A program made the position numbers and the translations under genes. The notes below the pieces were generated by a model. The model was given only the letters and a program-made list of their open reading frames with translations, was not told the DNA's origin and searched no databases. From assembly GCF_000482705.1 (NCBI RefSeq), contig NZ_AXWO01000019.1, positions 1 through 64,000 on the forward strand: a stretch of 64,000 nucleotides of DNA, written 5' to 3'. The stretch comes from Glycomyces arizonensis DSM 44726. GTDB lineage: Bacteria > Actinomycetota > Actinomycetes > Mycobacteriales > Micromonosporaceae. This document shows, in pieces, positions 37,980-48,200 of the stretch. Position 1 is the first letter of the stretch, and every line of letters starts with the position of its first letter.

Positions 37980-40900
37980 TTACGGAAAGTTCCAGGTACG
38001 GCCCAGATCCATACTGACCTCGGCGCCCTCGACTACGCCTTGAATAGCATGCTCCATCTCCTCGTACGATTCGAAGTCAGTGCCATGAATCTGGACATCA
38101 GACCCCTCGGGAACACTCGACTGCGGAATTCGGAGAATTACGCCTCCCGGCCCATCCTCTTGAGCCGCATCAGCGGCTACATCCTCGAGCTCATGAGTCC
38201 ATGAAGTAAATTCACTTTCGGTGTCGCCTCCGGCGTGGCTTCCGGGGTCATCATGCCCACCGCGCGGTGTCGCCTTTCCTTCCAGGGCCTCATCGTACCC
38301 AGGGTGGTCCTTCCCTACCCCCCGATAGAGAAATCCGTCTCCAACACCGCAGCCGTCGTTGTGGGTGAGGAAGTCGGTGTCGGCGACCGCCACGTGGTAG
38401 GTGTGGAGGTCGGCAACCGTGAGGTTGTAGACCGTCGCCTGTTCGGTTCGCGTGTCGACCGCAGTGATCTGGATCCAGGTGCCTGCGCTGGTGCGCAGGA
38501 GCTGGCCGGTCTTCAGGTCGATCGCGTTCACCCACAGGCCCGGAAGCTCCACGTTGGCGCTGGCCAGACTGTCGGCATGGTCGTCGTTCGGGTTACCGGC
38601 GGTGGTCGCCGGGCCGTTCTCGTGCCCTGTCGTGGTCGTCAGGTCGGCCGTGGGCGGGCCGCCGCCTCCCGAGCCGGAACCGTCGGCCTCCGCCGCCGGG
38701 TCGGCGGTCTCCGTGAACTCGGTTTCGGTCAGGTTGGCACCGAAGGCGTCCTCCTCTGGCACTGTCGCCAAGTCGGCTGCCCAGACCGGGTGTTCGTCGG
38801 TAGCGGTCACGGTGTCGTCGGCTCGGCCGTCGCCGTCGGTGTCGACGCTGATCTCGACCAGAGTCCGCTCGGAGGTCTTCACCATGGTCGCGTCGACTTC
38901 GCGGGATCCGGTCTCGCCGGTGTCCTCGTCGGTCGCCAAGACCTCATCGCCCGGTTCGAGCTCGTCGATCGGCTTCGTCGACCCGTCGGCCATCACCACT
39001 TCGGCATCCGGAGTGAAGGAGTTGCCCGGCAACGGGCAGGAATCGGCGGTCTTGGCGAGGTCCGAAGTGGTGTCCGCTACCTCGTCTGCCCGCTCGGCCG
39101 CCTCCTCGGCGGCGTCCTTGTGGCGCATGATCGACTTCGCCCAGGACATCTTCTCCGTGAAGGCGTTCACCGCCTTGTAAACGGTCTTGACCGCCTTGAA
39201 GATCTTCTTGCCCAAGGTGAAGACCTTCGACCACGGGATCAGGTCCATGATCAGGGTCGCGCATCCCCACACGTCGCCGCCGATGCAGCTCATGAGGTCG
39301 TTGATGCCGATCAGGTCCAGCAGGATGTCGCCCGCCACGTCGATCACGATGTCGACCGTCGAGGTGTTCATGACCTCGTTGGCCTCTTCGAGGTCATCGT
39401 CGCTCGGCGGCTGCGGGGGCGCGTTCGGGTCGCCGCGGCCGTCGAAGTCGTAGCGTTCGAGGTGGTCCAGCCGGTCGGGGTCCTGGTTCTGCGAGGGCAC
39501 CCGGCGGCCGCCACCGGTGTATTCCTCATAGTACATCCCCGTCGGGTCGGCGAAGCTCACCGGCGAGTGATTGGCATAGGAGTAGCCGGCCATCTGCTGG
39601 GAGTCCGTGGGGTCCATGACCGGGTCGGCGGATATGAATCTGCCTAGTATCGGGTCGTATTCCCTGGCGCCCAAATGGGTCAGGCCGGAGGGGTCCTCGG
39701 TGGCGCCGAGGAAGCCGTGGTCGTCGACCCAGCCCGCGACGGGCGTGCCGCGCGTGTTGCCGTAGATGTCGAAGTACCGGACCTGCACCTCGTGCGTCAC
39801 TGAGTCGACCATCGCGGTATTGGTGCCCTGGTGGTCGCCGCCGAGCCAGTACAGCGTGTCGTCGTTGGTGCGCACCGCGATCTGCTTGCCGCCGTGGGAG
39901 TAGTAGCGGCTGGCCGTGACCGTCCCGTCCGGGTGCTTCACCACTTCCATGCCCGGCAGGAACACCGTCATGGTGCCGTCCGGGTCGGTCCTGGCGATGC
40001 GGCCGCCGTCGGCGGTGTACTGGTAGTCGGTGACGTCGCCGCCCTGTTCGAGCGTCTCCAGCTTGCCGTCGGCCGACCACGTCAGGGACTGGGCCACGCC
40101 GTTCGCGTTCGGACGCGAGGTGGTGTTGCCCGCGGTGTCGTAGGCGTAGTTGAGCGTCTGGGTGCTCTCGGGCGTGGTGACCGTCGCCGCGGTGACCGTG
40201 TGCGGCTGCGTCTCGTCGTAGGCGTAGTCGATCGTCTGGCCGGCCAGGTGGTCGACCTGCCCGGCGCGGTTACCCGAGTCGTCGAAGGACCAGGACTGCC
40301 AGTACGGGGCCACGCCGCCGACGTCGTCGGTCGTGGTCGGCTCGGCGTCGCAGGCCGCGGGCGTCGCGCCGGTCCAGGCGTCGGTGATCCGCTTCAGGTG
40401 GTCGTACGCGAAGCACTGCGTGTCCGAGCCGTAATCGGACTGGTTGTCGATGCCGGTGATCAGGCCGCCGTCGGTGTAGGCGTAATCGGTGTCGTTGATG
40501 ACGTGGTCGGGGCCGGTCGATATCGAGAAGTCCGAATTGGTGACCCGCCGGGTGCCGTCGGCGTACGTGTACGCCTGCCACGCGACCGGAGCCTGGGACA
40601 CGTTGGGCCCGTCCGGGTCGAAGACGAGCTGCTGCGGCTCGGCGAACTTCGTGTAGGCCGTCTGGGAGACGTACCACTGCCTGGCCGAGTAGGTCGCCTG
40701 CGGCAGCCCCAGGTCGTCGTACGTGGTGACCACGCCCTCCTCGGGCAGGCCGCCTGCCGACGGGTACTTGACCTCGGCGACGGAGCCGTCCTGGTAGTAC
40801 TCGTACCGGAAGTCGAACGAGCGGTCCAGCGCCCCCAGGTCGCCGTTGAGGGTGTAGCGGATGCCGACCGGCCGGTTCGCGTCGTCGTAGCCGAGGATCC

Positions 40901-43900
40901 GCGTCCTGAAGAGGTTCCCGTCCTCGTCCCAGGTGTTGGTCATCGCGGGGAGCCCGAGCCCGAAGGTGTCGTAGGTGTAGGACTTGATCACCTCGCCCCA
41001 GAAGTCGCCGTCCATCACGTAGCGGACGCGGCCGAGATCGTCGTACTCGTACCAGGTGCTCTCGCCGCGCGAGTCGGTGACCGATTCGACCAGGCCGTTG
41101 TCGTAGTAGGTGGTCTCGGTGCGGCCGGTGTCGGGGTCGTTCACCGCGGTCTGGCGGCCCATGAGGTCGTACTCGTAGGTCCACTCGTTGCCGCCGGTGT
41201 CGGTCATCGCGACCAGGCGTCCGGCCCGGTCGTACTCGTAGCCGATCGTGTCGGCCGCGCCGGCGGGGTCGGAGGTGTGGAGGTTGCGCAGCTCGATCGT
41301 GTTGCCCTTGGCGTCGGAGACCGAGGTGGCCGCCCGCCCGTCGGGGTCGATGACGGTCACCCGCTCGCCGTCGTAGATCGTCGTGGTCCGCCACTGCTCC
41401 TGGGCGAAGGAGTAGAACACCTCGTCGGTGACGCGGCCTGCCGTGTCCCGCTCGTAGACGGTCATGCTGGGCACTTCGTTGTCCGACGTGGAGAACTGCG
41501 TCGCCGACGGTTCGGCGCTGTTGTAGTAGGCGCCGTACTGCTTGTGGACGAGGCCGCGCGTGTCGTAGAAGGTGTCGGAGAGGACGCGGCCGCCGCCGGG
41601 GGCGGGGATCTGCGTCTGCACCGACCGCAGCAGGCCGTCGAACAGCTCGTACGTGGTGGTGTAGTCGCCGTTGGGGCCGATGCCGTGCGTGACCGTGGCC
41701 GAGGCCGCGTCGTCGTTGAGCAGGTATTCGAAGGTCGCGGACGGCTCGTATCCGTCGGCGCGGGCGTGGTCGGGCGCCCAGCCGGCCACCAGGCGGCCGA
41801 GCGCGTCGTACTCCATCTCGGTGACGTTCTCGTTGGCGTCGATCGACTGGAGCGCCTGGCCGCGCAGCGGCTCCAGGATCTGGGTGGTGGTGTGGCCGTA
41901 CGTGTTGGTGGTGGTGATCTGGGTGATCGGTCCGCCGGTGGCGGGGGTGTACTCGGTGGTGGTGACGTTGCCGTCGACGTCGGTGGAGGTCAGGCCGCGT
42001 CCGTAGTCGTCGACGGTGACCGAGCCGGTCACCAGGTAGACAGGTGCGCCGTCGACGTAGTCCTTGAGCGTCTCGGTCTGGGTGGCGTCGCCGATGGTGG
42101 GGGCGGTGCCGAACGTGGTGGACCCGTCGTAGTAGACGCGCTCGTCCGAGATGACGTCGGCGGGGTAGGACGGCTCCTGGTCGCAGGCGACGGCCAGGTG
42201 CTCGGTGCGCACCGGCATCGCGAGGATCCATTCGGCGGTGTTGCGCGCGTAGGTGATCTCGGTGCACTCTTCGTCACCGGTCACGGCGGTGTCGCCGGAC
42301 GACTCGGTCGCGTAGGCCATGCCCCACGAGTCGTACTTCGTCTCGGTGGCGACCGTCCGCCACGACCCGTCGGCGAGCAGCGAGGTCGCCTCGATGGTGC
42401 TCGTGCCGGTGTGTCGGGCGTGGACGGTGCCCCAGTCGCGAACGCGAGTGGAGGTCGGGCTCGAACGCCATGGCGTGTAGGTGGTCTCGGAGATCACCTG
42501 GCCGTCAAGGATGGTCGATTGGGTGCGGGGGCGCCCGGCGAACTCGTCGTGGTCGGTGATACCGTCGACCTCGACCGAGGTGGTGGTGCCGTCGGGGAGC
42601 TCCTGGCCGTCCAGGCCGCGGAAGTAGGTGGTCTCGGACACGAGGAGGTCGTCCGCGCCGTCGCCCTTGATGGTGCGGACTTCCCCGTAGCCGCGATATT
42701 GGGACCAGGTCTTGTACTCGGGGTCGGTCAGGCCGTCGTCGTCAGTGAAGCGCCACGCGGGATCGCCGACGTATTCGTACCTGGTGGTGACCGGCGGCGA
42801 GTTGCCGACGGTGTCGATCTGGGCGACCTTCATGACCAGGTACTTGTGGTACCAGTCGTATTCGGTGACGCCGTCGTTGTCCTCGGCGAGGGTCGTGACC
42901 ACCGGCATGCACCGCATGTCGTTGTGCTCGGGACTGGAGGGCATGACGCCGTTCTTGGCGTCGCATTCGGTGCCCGAGTACTCGACGGTGGTGACCCCGC
43001 CGGTGCCGTTGCGGACCGCCGAGATCCGCCACCAGTTCATCGGCGCCTTGGTGTCGATGGACTTCTGGACGCGGTTGGACAGCTGGACACCGTCGAAGGT
43101 GATCTCGGGCATGGCGATCGGTTCGTCACCGGCCAGGCCGGTGCGCTGGATGCCTTCGAGCCACAGCCCCGCGCGGGTGGAGTCGCCGGGGTCGGGGAAG
43201 GAGTGCCGGAGCGTGTACTCGTCGACGCCGGTCCAGGTGCCGTCCACGTTGACCTGTGTCGTGATCGAGGCGAGCCTCTGGTCGGTGAAGAAGGTGGGGC
43301 TGTAGAGGTCGGCGCAGTCGTCGGCGGTCCCGTCGCAGTACTGGTCGAGCGGCGTGTCGGGCCAGTTCTCGGGGTGGTCGTAGTCGCAGGTCGAGCCCGC
43401 GACGCAGCGGTCGGCCAGGTCGAAGACGACGCGGTCGGTGGCCCCTGTGTAGCCGTCGCCCTCGCGCAGGCCGTAGTCGACGCGGGCCAGGTTCACGGCC
43501 CGGTCGTAGTCGACGGGGTTGTCCTCGTCGATGTTGAGCAGGTAGTGGTTGGTCTCGCCCTCGTAGAAGTAGGCGATCGCGTTGCCGTGGGTGTCGACCA
43601 CCCAGTCCAGCTGCCAGCGCCAGGCCTGGTCGCACCAGGAGTCCTCGAAGGCGGTGGCGTGGCAGGGCTCACCGGAGTGGTTGCCGAAGACCGGGACGGT
43701 CGCGGTCGATGCGGTCTCGGCGTCGCCGGAGTCGTAGCCGGGCAGGCGGTTCAGGCCGAAGTAGTACTGGATGCCCGCCGAGGTGGTGACGCGCCAGTAC
43801 TCGCCGTCGTCGTCGCCGTTGGTCGCGCCGGTGAGCTTCTCGACCTTGGAGGCGTCGTCGTTCTTGATCTTCCATTCGCCGGTGTCGTCGTCGCGGATGA

Positions 43901-45038
43901 GCTCGCCGCCGGAGCCGTTGAGGGAGAGCACGGCGTTGTCGGTGCGCCAGCACTGGTCGCCGCCGGTCTCGGCCTCGGGCGGGTTGTTCGGCCCGTCCTC
44001 GTCGTCGAGCCGGCAGGGGGTGTAGCGGCGTTCGATGAAGCCCGGTTCGTAGGAGAAGCCCTCACCGATGAGCGACGGCTGGTTGTTGGTCGACTCGTTG
44101 CGACCATCCACTGAGGATGATGAGTAGGACAGGGCGATGGACGGGTCGAGGCCGCCGGGAGAGGAGGGGACCTCGATCGGGTAGGACCAGGAGAAGTCGC
44201 CGGTGGGGTTGCCCGCCGACCACGTGGAGGAGGGCGAGAGCGTGGTGGCGGCGAAGGTGCCGTTGTCGCCGGAGGCCGAGGCGGCCACGGTGAACGAGGC
44301 GGTGGCGCTGGAGGTGCCGAACTGGCCGTGGGCGGTGTGCTCGCCGCCGTCCGATGCGGGGGCGTAGCCGCCGCCGGAGCGGGTTTCGGTCAGTTCGACG
44401 GTGGTGGTGAGCATGGCGTCGGCCGCGTTGTTGGCGGAATCGATCTCGGCCCCGTCGGCGCCATATACCTTGAGCCGATCGTCCCAGTCCGCGCCTCCGG
44501 CGTTCCGCCAAGCGCTGTAGTCGATCGCGATCTCGATCTCGGCCGGTTCGGACGAGCCGTCGGTCCGCTCGATCTCCCAGTGGAGGCCGTCATCGGCCGA
44601 GGCGGAGTCGAGGGCGATGCGGACCCGTTCGGGGACATCGGCTCCGATGGGCGTGAGCGTGACACCGAGCTCGTCGACGCGGGCCGCCTCACCGGCGGCC
44701 AGGTCCACTTCATGCGCGCTCGCAACGGGGAAGGCGACCGCCTGGTCGCCCTCGAGTCCGCGGCCCTCGGTCTGGTCCTCGGGAAGGTCGGCCTCGCCGG
44801 GTTCGAAGTCCTCTCCGGCGACGGAGTCGACCTGCTCGGCCGCGTCGGGGCGGTAGGGCTGCTCCCAGACGCCGAACCAGGTCAGGAATCCGGTCAGCAG
44901 GACCGCGATCGCGCCGACGACGACGCCGCGGCGGATCAGCGTCCGGCGCGAGGCGCGCCAGGGCATGTCCAAGGTGTCTGGCAGGCGGGTACGGGCGGGT
45001 CGAGGGGTCTCGGGCACGGACAGGGGGGTGTCGTCCAC
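37980..45038 (-). CDS. RHS-repeat polymorphic toxin with Hint and ADP-ribosyltransferase-like tip
   Basis: A 2352-residue contact-type toxin. An N-terminal membrane anchor (GVVVGAIAVLLTGFLTWFGV, about 38-57) is followed by SpvB/TcdB-like beta-propeller sequence. A long YD/RHS shell then encloses the tip (many repeats such as YEYDRAGRLVAMTD; core end REYDPILGRFISADP near 1790). A Hint autoprocessing domain follows (about 2001-2228; SFTPDAEVVMADGSTKPIDE, HTYHVAVADTDFLTHND). The last ~124 residues form the toxin: YRGVG (R2239), FTSWT (S2279) and an ExE pair (E2327, E2329), the R-S-E order of ADP-ribosyltransferases. It starts at GTG 45038 behind GGAG. The candidate immunity gene is immediately downstream. 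Confidence 0.88.
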   Translation of the reverse strand: MDDTPLSVPETPRPARTRLPDTLDMPWRASRRTLIRRGVVVGAIAVLLTGFLTWFGVWEQPYRPDAAEQVDSVAGEDFEPGEADLPEDQTEGRGLEGDQAVAFPVASAHEVDLAAGEAARVDELGVTLTPIGADVPERVRIALDSASADDGLHWEIERTDGSSEPAEIEIAIDYSAWRNAGGADWDDRLKVYGADGAEIDSANNAADAMLTTTVELTETRSGGGYAPASDGGEHTAHGQFGTSSATASFTVAASASGDNGTFAATTLSPSSTWSAGNPTGDFSWSYPIEVPSSPGGLDPSIALSYSSSSVDGRNESTNNQPSLIGEGFSYEPGFIERRYTPCRLDDEDGPNNPPEAETGGDQCWRTDNAVLSLNGSGGELIRDDDTGEWKIKNDDASKVEKLTGATNGDDDGEYWRVTTSAGIQYYFGLNRLPGYDSGDAETASTATVPVFGNHSGEPCHATAFEDSWCDQAWRWQLDWVVDTHGNAIAYFYEGETNHYLLNIDEDNPVDYDRAVNLARVDYGLREGDGYTGATDRVVFDLADRCVAGSTCDYDHPENWPDTPLDQYCDGTADDCADLYSPTFFTDQRLASITTQVNVDGTWTGVDEYTLRHSFPDPGDSTRAGLWLEGIQRTGLAGDEPIAMPEITFDGVQLSNRVQKSIDTKAPMNWWRISAVRNGTGGVTTVEYSGTECDAKNGVMPSSPEHNDMRCMPVVTTLAEDNDGVTEYDWYHKYLVMKVAQIDTVGNSPPVTTRYEYVGDPAWRFTDDDGLTDPEYKTWSQYRGYGEVRTIKGDGADDLLVSETTYFRGLDGQELPDGTTTSVEVDGITDHDEFAGRPRTQSTILDGQVISETTYTPWRSSPTSTRVRDWGTVHARHTGTSTIEATSLLADGSWRTVATETKYDSWGMAYATESSGDTAVTGDEECTEITYARNTAEWILAMPVRTEHLAVACDQEPSYPADVISDERVYYDGSTTFGTAPTIGDATQTETLKDYVDGAPVYLVTGSVTVDDYGRGLTSTDVDGNVTTTEYTPATGGPITQITTTNTYGHTTTQILEPLRGQALQSIDANENVTEMEYDALGRLVAGWAPDHARADGYEPSATFEYLLNDDAASATVTHGIGPNGDYTTTYELFDGLLRSVQTQIPAPGGGRVLSDTFYDTRGLVHKQYGAYYNSAEPSATQFSTSDNEVPSMTVYERDTAGRVTDEVFYSFAQEQWRTTTIYDGERVTVIDPDGRAATSVSDAKGNTIELRNLHTSDPAGAADTIGYEYDRAGRLVAMTDTGGNEWTYEYDLMGRQTAVNDPDTGRTETTYYDNGLVESVTDSRGESTWYEYDDLGRVRYVMDGDFWGEVIKSYTYDTFGLGLPAMTNTWDEDGNLFRTRILGYDDANRPVGIRYTLNGDLGALDRSFDFRYEYYQDGSVAEVKYPSAGGLPEEGVVTTYDDLGLPQATYSARQWYVSQTAYTKFAEPQQLVFDPDGPNVSQAPVAWQAYTYADGTRRVTNSDFSISTGPDHVINDTDYAYTDGGLITGIDNQSDYGSDTQCFAYDHLKRITDAWTGATPAACDAEPTTTDDVGGVAPYWQSWSFDDSGNRAGQVDHLAGQTIDYAYDETQPHTVTAATVTTPESTQTLNYAYDTAGNTTSRPNANGVAQSLTWSADGKLETLEQGGDVTDYQYTADGGRIARTDPDGTMTVFLPGMEVVKHPDGTVTASRYYSHGGKQIAVRTNDDTLYWLGGDHQGTNTAMVDSVTHEVQVRYFDIYGNTRGTPVAGWVDDHGFLGATEDPSGLTHLGAREYDPILGRFISADPVMDPTDSQQMAGYSYANHSPVSFADPTGMYYEEYTGGGRRVPSQNQDPDRLDHLERYDFDGRGDPNAPPQPPSDDDLEEANEVMNTSTVDIVIDVAGDILLDLIGINDLMSCIGGDVWGCATLIMDLIPWSKVFTLGKKIFKAVKTVYKAVNAFTEKMSWAKSIMRHKDAAEEAAERADEVADTTSDLAKTADSCPLPGNSFTPDAEVVMADGSTKPIDELEPGDEVLATDEDTGETGSREVDATMVKTSERTLVEISVDTDGDGRADDTVTATDEHPVWAADLATVPEEDAFGANLTETEFTETADPAAEADGSGSGGGGPPTADLTTTTGHENGPATTAGNPNDDHADSLASANVELPGLWVNAIDLKTGQLLRTSAGTWIQITAVDTRTEQATVYNLTVADLHTYHVAVADTDFLTHNDGCGVGDGFLYRGVGKDHPGYDEALEGKATPRGGHDDPGSHAGGDTESEFTSWTHELEDVAADAAQEDGPGGVILRIPQSSVPEGSDVQIHGTDFESYEEMEHAIQGVVEGAEVSMDLGRTWNFP

Positions 45039-45057
45039 AGGGGCTCCAGCTCGGTCA

Positions 45058-45252
45058 CATGAAGTTATGTCGATTGCAGACTGTATCAGAGCCCTGACAG
45101 GACAATCAATAGAAATACATGATTTTTATGGTGCCAGTGAGCTGGTACAACGCAGGGCTTTCGCGACCGTCCACAATCTGGCATACTCTCCGGAGTCGTG
45201 CGTTCGGCGCAGCGCCACGGCGCACCACGTACAAACCAATAAGGAGCTTCAC
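45058..45252. promoter_or_regulatory. AT-rich divergent promoter region of the two giant genes
   Basis: This is the gap between the starts of the RHS toxin and the LamG/FG-GAP gene. 45065-45140 is clearly AT-rich (ACAATCAATAGAAATACATG) compared with both flanks. Hexamers such as CATACT near 45182 could serve the plus-strand gene, but no promoter is convincing. Confidence 0.35.
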
Positions 45253-48200
45253 GTGCGATCTTCTCCCCCCAGATCGATCGCGGCACCGCTGGCTGTCCTG
45301 GCCGCCGGTGCCGTGGCAGCAGCCCTCCTCGCCGCCCCGCCCGCGTACGCCCAGAGCGAGGTCGGCGAAGGCGTGCCGCCCGGCACGGCCAATTCCGACA
45401 TCGCGACCGACACCGTGATCGCCGACGCCGCCGCCGAGGCCGAGGCCACCGGCGACAACGTCGAGATCGAATCGCTCGGCAGCGCCGACTCCGAGGTCTA
45501 CGCGGCCCCCGACGGGACCTTCATCGAAGAGATCGCCATGGAGCCGTTCCAAGCGCAGCTGGCCGACGGCACCTGGACGGCGATCGACAACACCCTCATC
45601 GCCTCCGGCCACGGCACCTTCGTGCCCGCCACCAGCGACACCGGCCTGGAGCTGTCCGGCGGCGGCGACACCGTCATCGCCAGCATCACCGACGTGCACG
45701 GCCGCTCGATGGCCTACACCTGGCACGAGGCCCTGCCCACCCCGACCGTCGAGGGCGACACGGCCACCTACGCCGAGATCATCCCCGGCGTCGACCTGAA
45801 GGTCAGGGCCACCAACGACGGCTTCGCCAAGGTCTTCGAGATCAAGACCCCCGAGGCCGCCGCCTCGGCCGAGGTCGCGACCCTGGAACTGGGCATCGAA
45901 CTCGACGGGTTCTCGGCCGCCATAGGCGAGACCGGGGCGCTGGAGATCCTCGACTACGCCGGCAACACCATCTACACAGGACCGACACCGACCATGTGGG
46001 ACGCGACCGCGCCGTCCGAAGGCGTCGGCGACGACGCGTCCGAGGACTGGTCGCCGAGCACCTTCGCGCGCATGGCCGAGGTCGCCACCGCCTACGCCGA
46101 CGACACGCTCACACTGACGCCCGACCAGGCGCTGCTGACCGACCCCGAAGCGGTGTTCCCCATCAGGATCGACCCCAGGTGGGTCGACGTCGACCGCAGC
46201 CACTGGGCCCTGGCGTCGAGCTGGAGCTCCTACCGCGACCACAACTACTACGACGGCGGCAGCTTCGAGAAGTCCTCCAGCGGCACCGCCCGCCTGGGCC
46301 GGGCCTGGGACGACTACGTGGGCGACATGGAGCAGACCTGGCGCCTCGCCTTCGAGTTCCCCACCTCCAAGTTCCGGGGCCGCCAGATCCTCGACGCGAA
46401 CCTCAACATGCAGATGACCTACTCCTGGGCCCGCTCCTGCGACGGGGTCACGCCCTCGTACGGGATCTACGAGCTCGAGACGAACCTCAAGCGCTGGACG
46501 TGGAACAACAACGGCGACTGGGGCACCAAGCTCGCCACCCGCGACGAGGGCGTCACCTCCGGGTGCGGGGCCCCGCGCGACATCCACACCGACGTGACCG
46601 ACTACGTCGCCGACGTCGCCGGCACCGGCGACAGGGTCATCCAGTTCGGCCTCAAGGTCTCCGACGAGAGCGCCTGCTGCAACTCCTTCCGCCGCTTCGG
46701 ACCCGAGAAGACCGACTCCGGCTCCGGCGGCGTCAGCCTCAGCGTCAAGTACAACACCCCGCCGAACCGGCCCGGCTCGTTCACCATCGACGGTCAGCCG
46801 TGCGGCGCGAACTCCGACGTCGAGCTGGGCGCGGCGGACTCCTGGACCGTCTCCGCCACGTTCTCCGACGCCGAGGGCGACACCATGGACGGCCTCCTCG
46901 AATGGACCGACCAGGCCACCGGCGACAGCCAGAGCTGGCCCACCTCCGCGTCCAACGGCGACAAGTCGAACTGGACCGTCTACAAGGACGACCTCCCCGG
47001 CGACGCGTACACCGTGACCGTCCGGGCCAGGGACACCGAGGACGCGCTCAGCGCCAGATCCGGCGGATGCACCGTCACGATCGACACCACCCCGCCCGAA
47101 CCGCCCACGGTGACCTCGACCATCTACCCCGACGACGGCGAGATCCACGGGTCGATCGGGAAGACCGGCCGGTTCACCATGAACTCCATATCCGAGGACA
47201 CCGCCGGATACGACTGGAGCCTCCACGACGCCAACGACGAGAACGAGATCAGGCTCGTGCAGGAGGGCACGGCTCCGGTCTCGGCGTCCGACAACAGCGC
47301 GACCATCGCGCTCGACCCGGACGCCAGCGGCAAGCTGAACCTCAGCGTCTGGGCGTGGGACGCGCACGGGAACCGGTCCGAGAAGACCGTCTACCAATTC
47401 CGCGTCGGCGACGCCGCCGACCCGGTGAGCCACTGGCAGTTCGGCAAGCAGGAGTTCGGTTCGCCGACCGCCGCCGACCAGGACTACTCCTACGAAGGCG
47501 ACCTCGACCTGCCCTTGGCGATCGACGGCCCGACCTGGGAGGGAGGCACCGCCGACGACGCGGCGAACGACCACGTCACCTACCTGACCTTCGACGGCGA
47601 CGACGACGTCGCCACCACGACCGCACCGGTGATCCACACCGATGTCTCCTACGCCGTGTCGGCCTCGGTGCGCCTGCACCAGACCGACACCGACTACGCC
47701 ATCCTCTCCCAGGACGGCCTGGTCAACTCCGGATTCATGCTCAAATACGACGGCGAAGGCCACGCCTTCACCTTCACCGTCTGCAACCTCGACACGAACG
47801 AGCCGGGGGCAGGACTGGAATGCCCCTCGACCGGCACGGTCGACCTCGACCCGCAGGCGGGGGTCTGGTACACCGTCACCGCCGTCTACGACAACAGCAC
47901 CGGTGAGATCAGCCTCTACATCGACGGCCAACTCCAGGTGCAGACACCGATCCCGGACAACTTCGACGCCACCGGACCGTTCGTCGTCGGCCGCGACCTC
48001 TACGGGGGCGACGAGGGCACCCACTTCGCGGGCGACATCGACGACGTCAGGGTCTGGGACCGCGCACCGCAGCCAGGAGAGCTCCAGCGCTTCGGCCAGC
48101 GCGCCGAAGGCATCTGGGACTTCGAGTCGGTCGACCACGACGACTACGAGGACCAGTCGGGGATCGGCAACGATCTCAACGGCGACGACGTGGAGATCGT

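Noticed and set aside
39831-44114. A 1427-codon open frame on the plus strand inside the RHS toxin gene
   Set aside because: It is antisense to clear RHS repeats, has the valine/glycine-rich composition of a GC-rich shadow frame, and has no ribosome site or domain.
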